From: Lichenicoccus sp965276875
GTDB taxonomy: Bacteria; Pseudomonadota; Alphaproteobacteria; Acetobacterales; Acetobacteraceae
NCBI RefSeq assembly: GCF_965276875.1
Contig: NZ_OZ255701.1
Span: 248,001 to 312,000, forward strand
Length of the DNA: 64,000 nt
Direction of reading: 5' to 3'
Part shown: piece by piece, positions 16,775 to 24,847 of the stretch
Layout of the letters: every line of letters starts with the position of its first letter
Position numbering within the stretch: the first letter of the stretch is position 1
Notes under the pieces: model-generated
What the model was told of the DNA's origin: nothing
The model's database searches: none
Seen by the model: only the letters and a program-made list of their open reading frames with translations
Made by a program: the position numbers and the translations under genes

Positions 16775-18027
16775 CACACCTCCCACCATTCTCCGTCGCC
16801 GCGACGTGTCACATGGCTTCCGAACAGCGCGGCGAACTGATCGGCCCGGAACGTGTGGATCGGCACCAGCGCGTCCGGCGCCAGTGCGGCGGCCAGCCGT
16901 TGCAGATCGCTTGTACTGGCGTGGCCAGACGTGTGGATAATCTCGAACGTGACGTGGCGCTCGCTCAACTTGGCCTGGAAAGCCGTTAAGTCCGGCTTGT
17001 CGAGATAGCCATCCCATTGTGACCAGATGACCCGCGCTCCATCCCAGGCACCCGCCATCAAATCGAGGTCGGGCAGCATCGCCGGTCGAAGCAGCATCGC
17101 TGTCTTCCCCAGCATAGGGCCAAGGGTCTCGCGATAGAGCCGGTGTTGTTTGTAGCGGTCAACGAGGTCGAAACGCTCGGTGCGCGCAATGTGACGGCGC
17201 TGGTATTCGGGCACGTAGACCGCAAGGTTGGGCCAGCCGGCGGCCGGAACATTCGCATTACCGGTTGCCCGCAGGACCTCCATCGCATAGAGATCGAGCA
17301 CCAACGTCCGACCAGTCCGCTTGCAGGCGCGATACAGACTGATGACGCGGTCGATGTTCTGAGCGGACGCGCAGACGCCGACGAAGCCCACTGGTCCCAG
17401 CCTCTCGACCAGCCGCGCCTCGATCTCGGCTTCGGTCGGGAACTGCTGGCCAGGAGCCAGCCGACCAAGGCTCGATCCTTCCATCAGCAGGGCGTGGATC
17501 GGGTGCGGCGGATGCCTGACGAGGCGCTCGAAAAGACTGGCTTTACGGCCATGCGCCCGAATGTCGCCCGAGTAGAATAATCGCCGCCCATTCGCCTCGA
17601 TCAGGAGCGCGTAGGCGTCGTAGGCGGAATGGTCGACGAGATAGGGCGTGATCCGGAATGGCCCTATCGTGATCGGCTTCCGGTCAACCAGGTCTGGGCC
17701 GCTGTCGAATATTGCGGGGACGGGTCGCGGTACGAAGGCGGATGCAGCCCGCAGGATCCTCCGCGTTGCGGCCCCTGCCACGATCGTCGGGGCAGCATCG
17801 GCGGGGACCAAGCCCCAATGGTCGGCATGGCCGTGCGATAGGATCAGGGCCAGAAGGCTTGGATCTCCCTCTGACAGGCCGACGACTGGCGGGAGCAATG
17901 ATGCAAGGTTTCGTTCGTCCGCGTCGAGCGGCAATCCGAGATCAAGCAAAATGCGCTGATCTTGGCAGGCGAGTTCAACGCAGGTGCCGCCGATTTGTGC
18001 AGCGCCTCGGTGGATGCAGACCTTCAT
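16774..18027 (-). CDS. MBL-fold beta-CASP nuclease-like protein
   Basis: A 417-residue metallo-beta-lactamase protein of the RNase J/CPSF-like class. Motif 2 is SHGHADHWG (His65, His67, Asp69, His70). Motif 3 is VDHSAYDAY (His134) and motif 4 is YSGDIRAHGR (Asp156). A central beta-CASP-like insert follows, then HTSGHASTSDLQ and VPIHTFRADQF near the C-terminus. This is the first gene of a four-gene operon. It is not the housekeeping RNase J, which is longer and has a C-terminal domain. The 252 bp upstream hold no recognised gene and probably the promoter. Confidence 0.75.
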   Translation of the reverse strand: MKVCIHRGAAQIGGTCVELACQDQRILLDLGLPLDADERNLASLLPPVVGLSEGDPSLLALILSHGHADHWGLVPADAAPTIVAGAATRRILRAASAFVPRPVPAIFDSGPDLVDRKPITIGPFRITPYLVDHSAYDAYALLIEANGRRLFYSGDIRAHGRKASLFERLVRHPPHPIHALLMEGSSLGRLAPGQQFPTEAEIEARLVERLGPVGFVGVCASAQNIDRVISLYRACKRTGRTLVLDLYAMEVLRATGNANVPAAGWPNLAVYVPEYQRRHIARTERFDLVDRYKQHRLYRETLGPMLGKTAMLLRPAMLPDLDLMAGAWDGARVIWSQWDGYLDKPDLTAFQAKLSERHVTFEIIHTSGHASTSDLQRLAAALAPDALVPIHTFRADQFAALFGSHVTRRGDGEWWEV

Positions 18028-18355
18028 TCGCTGCCCTTAGCTCGTCTTCGGCACCGTCTCGGCCATGGTCACAGATCCGAGCAGCTTGCACGTAGCCGTA
18101 GGCCCATATGGCCGCTGGCAGCCATCGCATGCGGCCTCTGGCGCAGCCAAAGCTTGGTGCGGTCGCAGATGATTCGGTGGCTCAAGACGCTCTCCGCCGG
18201 ACGCAATGCGCGTCCTGATTATCTATTCGCGGGAGCTGACCTTGAATTAACCACACCCGGGCGGAATTTCGCGGGATCGTCATAAGATGACAAGCCAACG
18301 TCGCACTTTCACGGCGATTTCACACATTTCACGACGCCGATCTGTCCCGTAGGAC

Positions 18356-19045
18356 CAGTGCTTGATGAGCCACACCGGGGGCGCACCCTGCGGGTGGATC
18401 GGGAAAGCGGCGCGGGTGCCTGGTGGGCTTGCCGCGAAGCGTCGGGCGGCGGCGTCGAAGTCGGTTGGTGACGCGGTAGCCAGCCCGGTGGCGAAGTGCA
18501 GGTCGCCGGGGATGGCGAGGAGCACCGCGGCGATCAGGGCGCGGGCGACTATGCGAAAGCCGGGGCGCTTGGCCAGACTGAACAGTGCGCCGAGCCAGGC
18601 CAGCATTGGGATGACATAGTAGCGGTCGCCGATGTCAGGCGATTGGAACAGCGTCCAGGCGGGCAGGCTGGATCCGGTGGCGGGCCGCAGCAGGCCGGCC
18701 GCGAACAGCAGCGCCGCATACAGGCAGAACTGCCGCAGCAGCCGGCTGCCGCCGCGCAGTGGCACCGTGGCGAGACCGGCACCGAGCAGGCAGAGCGCAA
18801 CCGGCAGCAGATGGGCCGCCCACAGCGGGCCGTTCAGCACCGAGGCCATGCGATGGCGGCCGAGCAGCGAGCCGACGACGATCTGCAGGGCAACGATGTT
18901 GGCGAGTCTTGGCAGGCTGGCGCCGAGCAGGGGCGGCGTCGTGCGTCCGACGCTCAGCGCGAGCGTGGCTGCAGGGCCGCGCACAGGGTCACAAAGAGCA
19001 GCTTCGCGCCGCGGTCCTGCTGGCGCCACGCAGCATACTGCGTGA
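18356..19045 (-). pseudogene. Decayed paralogue of the membrane protein at 20894
   Basis: Highly similar to the C-terminal 60 percent of the intact protein at 20894-22192 (shared SAGRTTPPLLGASLPRLANI, YVIPMLAWLG and IPGDLHFATGLAT). The N-terminal part is missing: homology stops near 19040 at the junction with atzE-like sequence. There is a 1-nt deletion near 18965, and the original stop is mutated so the frame reads through to 18280. Non-functional. Confidence 0.8.
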
Positions 19046-19300
19046 TCGGCTGCGAGGCGCTCGCCTATGATTAACCCGGAGGCCGATGACCCCGTCGCCA
19101 GGCGCGAGATCCGTTGAAGCCGGGCAGGCGGCTCGCCAAGACGCTCGGTGCTACGCCGCACCGTCGCGAACTTCGGCCGCGACGTCGCCACCACCCATCT
19201 CGAGTTCCGTCGCGACGAAGGCGGACAAATCGGCCGGCAGAGCGATCCGGAGCGCGCATGGCTCTTCGAGGACTTGACGGCGTTCCAAACGGCGCCATGC
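19040..19300 (+). pseudogene. Second atzE 3' end and decayed atzH
   Basis: Codons for VIGCEALAYD and stop (ending near 19074) match the last codons of the atzE gene at 14149 with several silent differences. They are followed by MINPEADDPVARREIR, an atzH-like start. After a frame change, LRRTVANFGRDVATTHLEFRR and GQIGRQS (about 19148-19230) match the C-terminal half of DUF3225/AtzH proteins. This is a relic of a second atz locus or the displaced half of the first, with an internal deletion. Confidence 0.6.
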
Positions 19301-19319
19301 GACCGTTCCAGGTTCTCTG

Positions 19320-20132
19320 TCAGTCATCCAGCTTGGCCTCGGTGCCGGCGTCTCCCAGACGCCAGTATCCCGCCGCCCTGATGCGGTCGCGTGGCAGGCC
19401 CTTCTCTTCGATCAGATGACGGCGCAGGCGTCTTGCCGTGGCGATTTCCGCGGCCAACCAGGCGTGCGTGTCCCCGTCTGGAAGCACCAGCCTTTTCAGG
19501 GCCTGTTCCAGCAAGGTCGTCGTTCCGGCCGCCCTGCGATCCCGATGCAGCCAGTGGATCGCGGCATTCGCGGCCGTGGGGAGGTGGCGCTCCTCACCGG
19601 CGTCGGCGACCTCGATCAGGACCACCGCGCCAGCACCGGGCCGCATCTCCTCCAGGCGCCGGGCGATGGCCGGTAACGCGGTCTCGTCTCCCATCAGCAG
19701 GGTAGTGTCCTCGTCGTCAGGCGCCAGGACGGACCCTCTTGGTCCGCCCACGCCGATCCACTGTCCCGGCTTTGCCTGCGCAGCCCAGGTCGACGCAGGT
19801 CCGCTGCCGTGGATCACGAACTCGACGACCAGCGTGCATTGCCGCGTATCGAAACGTCGCGGTGTGTAGTCGCGGATGGCGGGCTGGATTGCGCCGGCCG
19901 GGTAGGCACGCTGATTGTCGGCGAGATTTGGCAGCACCGGCCGGTCCTGGCCTGGAGCCGGGAAGAACAGCTTGACATGGTCGTCCGCGGCTACGGAGGT
20001 AAAATCGGCGAGTTCGTCACCCGCGAAGGTCATCCGACGCATCCTTGGCGTGACCTGTTCGACGCTGGCAACCTGGACAAGACGCAACTTGAGTTGGTGG
20101 CGAACGCGCAGCGCGCGGATGACATGGTTCAT
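19320..20132 (-). CDS. Siderophore-interacting protein, YqjH-like ferric reductase
   Basis: A 270-residue FAD-binding SIP-family reductase that would use NAD(P)H to release iron from ferric siderophores in the cytoplasm. Features are RMTFAGDEL at the start of the FAD domain, the FAD motif RDYTPRRFD (about residue 87), VGGPRGS, a LLMGDETALPAI helix and the typical C-terminal AAGYWRLGDAG. The gene starts 32 bp after the PadR-type regulator and shares its strand, so an operon is likely. In E. coli the equivalent pair yqjH/yqjI is divergent instead. Confidence 0.85.
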   Translation of the reverse strand: MNHVIRALRVRHQLKLRLVQVASVEQVTPRMRRMTFAGDELADFTSVAADDHVKLFFPAPGQDRPVLPNLADNQRAYPAGAIQPAIRDYTPRRFDTRQCTLVVEFVIHGSGPASTWAAQAKPGQWIGVGGPRGSVLAPDDEDTTLLMGDETALPAIARRLEEMRPGAGAVVLIEVADAGEERHLPTAANAAIHWLHRDRRAAGTTTLLEQALKRLVLPDGDTHAWLAAEIATARRLRRHLIEEKGLPRDRIRAAGYWRLGDAGTEAKLDD

Positions 20133-20164
20133 GCATGGATCCTCATGCGATTGGGGCCTGATGC

Positions 20165-20806
20165 CTACTGGTCCGTCTTAGTGCCGAGGATTTCGGCCGT
20201 GGCGCGTTTCAGGATCAGGGCGATCCGCCGCGCTTCATCGGGCGTGCAGTCGCGCGTTCGTAGCAAGGCGTGCTTCAGATCGTGGCGTGCCTGGTGCAAC
20301 TCATCCGCGGCCTTCGGATCGACCGCGTTCAGGCCGGCAAAGGCCTCGCGGACCTGCTCCATGCGGTCGCCGATGCGCCCCAGCGCGTCGAGCATGGCGT
20401 CCGTCGTGGCACGGTTGGCGGCCAGATGTTGGCGGCCTTGTTCCGTGAGGCTGTAGAGCTTGCGATTGCCGTCCTGCGCGACCGCCGCATGGCCGATCTC
20501 TTCCAGGTAAGTGAGGGCCGGATAGATCACGCCAGGGCTGGGAACATAGAAGCCGTTGGACCGCTCCTCGATCGCCCTCATCAGTTCATACCCATGCGCA
20601 GGCTGCTTATCCAGCAGCGCCAACACGACGAGCTGAAGATCTGCGGAGGAGAGCTTTCGCGCGCCCGGCATGCCGCCGCCGCCCATGAAGCCTGGTCCTC
20701 CGCCACGACCGAAGCCGAAGCTGCCTCGCCCCCGACCATGACCGATGGCGTGCAAGGCGTGGTGTATTAAAAAGCGAGAGGACTGGCCGTGCATATTTCT
20801 AAACAT
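20165..20806 (-). CDS. PadR-family regulator, YqjI-like
   Basis: A 213-residue PadR winged-helix repressor. DLQLVVLALLDKQPAHGYELMRAIEERS and FYVPSPGVIYPALTYLEEIG are the diagnostic PadR sequences. An N-terminal extension of about 45 residues is rich in Gly, Arg and His (HHALHAIGHGRGRG), reminiscent of the metal-binding tail of E. coli YqjI, which senses nickel/iron and controls the YqjH reductase. Start at 20806; an ATG four codons later is possible. The palindrome at 20815-20830 just upstream is a good autoregulatory operator candidate. Confidence 0.82.
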   Translation of the reverse strand: MFRNMHGQSSRFLIHHALHAIGHGRGRGSFGFGRGGGPGFMGGGGMPGARKLSSADLQLVVLALLDKQPAHGYELMRAIEERSNGFYVPSPGVIYPALTYLEEIGHAAVAQDGNRKLYSLTEQGRQHLAANRATTDAMLDALGRIGDRMEQVREAFAGLNAVDPKAADELHQARHDLKHALLRTRDCTPDEARRIALILKRATAEILGTKTDQ

Positions 20807-20814
20807 GTCTTACG

Positions 20815-20830
20815 ATATGTCTAGAGATAT
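20815..20830. promoter_or_regulatory. Palindromic operator candidate for the PadR/YqjI-like regulator
   Basis: ATATGTCTAGAGATAT is a 16-bp dyad with a single mismatched pair, 9 bp upstream of the regulator's start codon. A partial direct copy of ATGTCT lies at 20804-20809. Position and symmetry fit a PadR-type dimer site; binding is inferred. Confidence 0.5.
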
Positions 20831-20893
20831 GACGTCGTCAAGCGGTTCGACCGTAAAATCCTGCCGGGCTCCGCCATCGCCTTGGCGTGCCGG

Positions 20894-22192
20894 TCAGTGC
20901 TTGACGAGGTGCATCGGTCTGGCGCCTTGCGGGTGGATCGGGAAGGCGGCGTGGGTTCCAAGCGGGCTTGCTGCGAAGCGTCTGGCGGCGGCGTCGAAGT
21001 CGGTTGGTGGCGCGGTGGCCAGCCCGGTTGCGAAATGCAGGTCGCCGGGAATGGCCAGCAGAACCGCGGCGATCAAAGCGCGGGCGACGATCCGCAAGCC
21101 GGGCTGTGCTGCCAGGCTGAACAGCACGCCGAGCCAGGCCAACATCGGGATGACATAGTAGCGGTCGCCGATATCGGGCGACGTGAACAGCAGCCAGGCG
21201 GGTAGGTTGGAGCCGGTGGCGGGCCGCAGCACGCCGGCGGCGAACAACAGCGCCGCATAGAGGCAGAATTGCCGCAACAGCAGGCTGCCGCGGGTTAGGG
21301 CAATCACAGCGAGACCGGCGGCGAGCAGGCAGAGGGCGAACGGCAGCAGATGGTTGATCCAGAGCGGACTGCCCAGCACCCAAGCCATGCGATGACGGCC
21401 GAGCAGCGTGCCCGCGACGATCTGCAGGCCGACGATGTTGGCAAGCCTTGGCAGGCTGGCGCCAAGCAGCGGCGGCGTCGTGCGTCCGGCGCTCAGCGCG
21501 AGGATCGCCTGCAGCACCGCGCACAGCGTCAGGACGAACAGTCTCGCGCCGCGATCCGCCCCGCGCCGCGCGGCATACTGCCAAGCCGCGACCGGCAGCA
21601 GGAATAGGCAGAACGGGCCGCTGAGCCCGCACAGCGACAGCACCGCGAGATCGAGCGCCCGCCCAAGCGGTCTACGTGCCGGGGTCGCGACCAGCAGCAG
21701 GAAGCCGATCAGCGAGAGAGTCCACTGCGCGTTGGTCAGGTTGCCATACAGCTCGAAGGAATTAGGCAGCAGCAGCGCCATGCCGGCGAACAGCGCCCGG
21801 CTTGCGCGCCTCGGCCAGACGTCGTCGAGACGGCGCGACAGCAGCAGGACGGCAGCAGTGGTCTCGATGCCGAGTGCGGCGAGCGCGAAGATCGTCGGCG
21901 CCCAGAGCAGCGGGAACGGCGTTGCCGCCAGCGCCACCAGCCGGCAGATGGTCTGGGCGTAGCCGGCGTACGGGACCAGCAGGCTGTGCCCGCCTGCGTT
22001 ATAGGCGTCCGGATACCAGTTCCAGCCATCCTCGGCCCAGAAGTCCGCGTGCAGCAACACGGCCGGCCGGCGGCAGAGCAGCAGGCCGAAGCAGAGCACG
22101 GCGATGAGCAGAACCCGCAGGCGGGGACGCCTCACTGCAACCGTTCCCGTTGCCGCGAGCTTGAGTCGTTCGGGGCTCGTCATGCGAGACAA
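20894..22192 (-). CDS. Polytopic membrane protein, GT-C-like
   Basis: A 432-residue integral membrane protein with about ten hydrophobic segments. After the first helix (LLIAVLCFGLLL) comes the loop HADFWAEDGWNWYPDAYNAG, whose acidic residues resemble the first periplasmic loop of lipid-dependent GT-C glycosyltransferases. A later conserved block is SPDIGDRYYVIPMLAWLG. Substrate and family are not certain. A second start (MTSPERLK) is three codons in. It diverges from the aldo/keto reductase gene; a decayed paralogue lies at 18356. Confidence 0.65.
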   Translation of the reverse strand: MSRMTSPERLKLAATGTVAVRRPRLRVLLIAVLCFGLLLCRRPAVLLHADFWAEDGWNWYPDAYNAGGHSLLVPYAGYAQTICRLVALAATPFPLLWAPTIFALAALGIETTAAVLLLSRRLDDVWPRRASRALFAGMALLLPNSFELYGNLTNAQWTLSLIGFLLLVATPARRPLGRALDLAVLSLCGLSGPFCLFLLPVAAWQYAARRGADRGARLFVLTLCAVLQAILALSAGRTTPPLLGASLPRLANIVGLQIVAGTLLGRHRMAWVLGSPLWINHLLPFALCLLAAGLAVIALTRGSLLLRQFCLYAALLFAAGVLRPATGSNLPAWLLFTSPDIGDRYYVIPMLAWLGVLFSLAAQPGLRIVARALIAAVLLAIPGDLHFATGLATAPPTDFDAAARRFAASPLGTHAAFPIHPQGARPMHLVKH

Positions 22193-22233
22193 CGTTGGCA
22201 GCCTGCCCGCTTGCAGCTTGATAGGAGGAACGC

Positions 22234-23286
22234 ATGGAATATCGTCTGCTCGGCCGCTCCGGCCTGAAGGTCTCGACCGTCACCCTCGGCACCATGACCA
22301 TGGGCGGCGGCGGCCAGTTCGCCAAGATCGGCAATGTCGGCCTCGACGAAGCGCGCCGACAGATCGATCTGTGCCTGGATCACGGCGTCAACCTGATCGA
22401 CACCGCCAACATGTATTCGACCGGCGCTGCCGAGGAGATCGTGGGTGCTGCCCTTGGCGGCAAGCGGCCGAAGGGTGTGCTGATCGCCAGCAAGGCGCGG
22501 TTCCCGATGGGCGAGGGACCGAACGACCGCGGCCTGTCGCGCCATCATCTGATGCAGGCCTGCGAGGCCAGTCTGCGCCGTCTCAACACCGACGTGATCG
22601 ACCTCTATCAGGTGCATGAGTGGGACGGCCTGACGCCGCTGGAGGAGACGCTCGAGGCACTCGACCGGCTGGTGGCCGACGGCAAGGTCCGCTATGTCGG
22701 CTGCTCGAACTATTCCGGCTGGCACCTGATGAAGGCGCTCGGCGTCAGTGCTGCTGAGCATCGCCAGCGCTTCGTCAGCCAGCAGATCCATTACACGCTC
22801 GAGGCGCGCGAAGCCGAGTACGAGCTGCTGCCGATCAGCATCGACCAGGGGCTCGGCGTGCTGGTGTGGAGTCCGCTCGCCGGCGGTCTGCTGTCGGGCA
22901 AGCATCGTCGCAACCAGGCAACACCAGAGGGCACGCGCCAGCTCGCCGGCTGGTCGGAGCCGCCGATTCGCGACGAGGAGCGGCTGTGGGACATCGTCGA
23001 GGCACTCCTCGGCATCGCGAACGCCCGCGATGTCTCGGCGGCACGGATCGCGCTGGCATGGACGCTGGGACGCCCGGGGATCACCTCGGTGGTGATCGGC
23101 GGACGCACCGAGGCGCATATCGCCGACAACCTCGGTGCCGCGGACATCGTGCTGAGCGAGAGCGAGCGGGCGACCCTGGACAAGGTGAGTGCGCCGCCGA
23201 TCCTCTATCCCTACTGGCACCAGCTACAGACGGCGCGCGACCGGCTCTCCAGTGCCGACCTGGCGCTGCTCGGACCGCACCTCTGA
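22234..23286 (+). CDS. Aldo/keto reductase
   Basis: A 350-residue NADPH-dependent aldo/keto reductase of the YajO/Tas-like group. Features are MEYRLLGRSGLKVSTVTLGTM at the N-terminus, catalytic Asp/Tyr in LIDTANMYSTG, DLYQVHEWDG and the cofactor-binding SVVIGGRTEAHIADNL. The ribosome-binding site AGGAGG at 22224-22229 is strong and fixes the ATG at 22234. Substrate is unknown. Confidence 0.9.
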   Translation: MEYRLLGRSGLKVSTVTLGTMTMGGGGQFAKIGNVGLDEARRQIDLCLDHGVNLIDTANMYSTGAAEEIVGAALGGKRPKGVLIASKARFPMGEGPNDRGLSRHHLMQACEASLRRLNTDVIDLYQVHEWDGLTPLEETLEALDRLVADGKVRYVGCSNYSGWHLMKALGVSAAEHRQRFVSQQIHYTLEAREAEYELLPISIDQGLGVLVWSPLAGGLLSGKHRRNQATPEGTRQLAGWSEPPIRDEERLWDIVEALLGIANARDVSAARIALAWTLGRPGITSVVIGGRTEAHIADNLGAADIVLSESERATLDKVSAPPILYPYWHQLQTARDRLSSADLALLGPHL

Positions 23287-23295
23287 GGATCGCGC

Positions 23296-24777
23296 TCAGC
23301 CGAGATAGCGGCGTTTCAGGTGGGCTTGGTAGATATCGGCTGACAATGGCGCGCCGGTCGCGTCGCGAACGATCTCCGCGGCGGTAACAGAACTGGCGCG
23401 CTCGTGCACACGCGGGCGCAGCCAACGCAGCAGCGGCGTGAAATCGCCCTGCGCCAGGCAGCTTGGCAAAGCCGGCTCGTCGCGGCACGCGGCGTGGAAC
23501 AACTGCGCCGCGGTGATCGCGCCGAGCGTGTAGGTCGGGAAATAGCCCCATAGGCCGGCCGACCAGTGGATGTCCTGCAGGCAGCCGCGCCGGTCGTCGG
23601 GCACTGTCACCCCGAGCAGCTCATGAATCCCGTCGTTGAACGCGCCGGGCAGATCCGCGAGTGCGAGGTCGCCCGCGATCAGGCGCCGCTCCAGGTCGTA
23701 TCGGACCAGCACGTGGGCGGGGTAGGTGACCTCGTCGGCATCGACGCGTATCAGGCCGGGCTCGACGCGGGTGACCCGGCGATGCAGATTGTCCGCCTCC
23801 CAGGCCGGACCAGAGCCGCCGAAGCTTTCGCGCAGCAAGGGTGCCAGGAAGCTCATGAACTCGCGCGAGCGGCAGGCCTGCATCTCGATCAGCAGCGACT
23901 GGCTCTCATGCATGGCCATGCCGCGCGCCTGTCCGGCCGGCTGCGACAGCCAGTCGCGCGGGCGGCCCTGCTCGTAGAGCGCGTGGCCGGTCTCGTGCAG
24001 CACGCCCATCAGCGCGGTGCTGAAGTCGCTCTCGTCATAGCGGGTGGTGATCCGCACGTCGTCGTTCGCACCGCCGCAAAACGGATGCGTGCTGATATCG
24101 AGACGACCGCGCTCGGCATCGAAGCCCACCGTCGCCATCAGCCGCTCGGCCAGCGCCTTTTGGGCTGCGATCGGAAACGGCCCGGACGGCGTGATCGGCG
24201 CCGGGCGCGACTGCTGATGTTCGAGGGCTGCCGCGATCAGGCCGGGCAGTCCGGCGCGCAGCGAGGCGAACACTGGATCAATCAGGGCCATGCGGTTGCC
24301 GGGGTCGTACTGGTCGAGCAGCGCGTCGTAGGGAGCGAGCCCGAGCGCTTCGCCCTTGACCGCGCCGATCTCGCGTTGCCTGTCGAGGACTTCGGCCAGG
24401 AGCGGCAGCAAGCCCTTGAAGTCACTGTTGGCGCGCGCACTCCGCCAAGCGCGCTCGCAGACCGAGGCAGCGCGCGAGGCGGCCTCGACCAGGTCCGCCG
24501 GCACGCAGTTGGCGTGAGCGTGCTGGCGACGCATCTCGGAGAGGTTTGCCGACTGCCAGGTGTCGAGACCGCTCCCCGCTTCGGCTAGCAGATCGCCCAT
24601 GTCCGGCGCGGTCAGCAGTTCGTGCGCGATCACCGAAAGGGCGGCGAGCTGGCCGGCGCGCTGACCCGCCGCACCGGCCGGCATGATGGTGTCGTTGTCC
24701 CATCTGAGGATGCCGAGCGCGCCCTCGACGTCGGCAAAGCGGGCAAAGCGCGTCTCAAGGATCTGGTAGGACTGCAT
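23296..24777 (-). CDS. Carboxypeptidase M32 (Taq type)
   Basis: A 493-residue metallocarboxypeptidase of family M32, removing C-terminal residues in the cytoplasm. The HEXXH zinc motif reads HETGH (about residues 259-263) and the second Glu is in AMHESQSLLIEM. IRVDADEVTYPAHVLVRYDLE and the DIHWSAGLWGYFPTYTLG segment are typical. Length is normal. It converges on the aldo/keto reductase gene. Confidence 0.93.
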   Translation of the reverse strand: MQSYQILETRFARFADVEGALGILRWDNDTIMPAGAAGQRAGQLAALSVIAHELLTAPDMGDLLAEAGSGLDTWQSANLSEMRRQHAHANCVPADLVEAASRAASVCERAWRSARANSDFKGLLPLLAEVLDRQREIGAVKGEALGLAPYDALLDQYDPGNRMALIDPVFASLRAGLPGLIAAALEHQQSRPAPITPSGPFPIAAQKALAERLMATVGFDAERGRLDISTHPFCGGANDDVRITTRYDESDFSTALMGVLHETGHALYEQGRPRDWLSQPAGQARGMAMHESQSLLIEMQACRSREFMSFLAPLLRESFGGSGPAWEADNLHRRVTRVEPGLIRVDADEVTYPAHVLVRYDLERRLIAGDLALADLPGAFNDGIHELLGVTVPDDRRGCLQDIHWSAGLWGYFPTYTLGAITAAQLFHAACRDEPALPSCLAQGDFTPLLRWLRPRVHERASSVTAAEIVRDATGAPLSADIYQAHLKRRYLG

Positions 24778-24847
24778 AGGCGGATTTCCTCACGGCTGGC
24801 AGGTTCAGCCATAACAGGATGGGGTAGCCTCGGGGAGGGGAGCAGGC

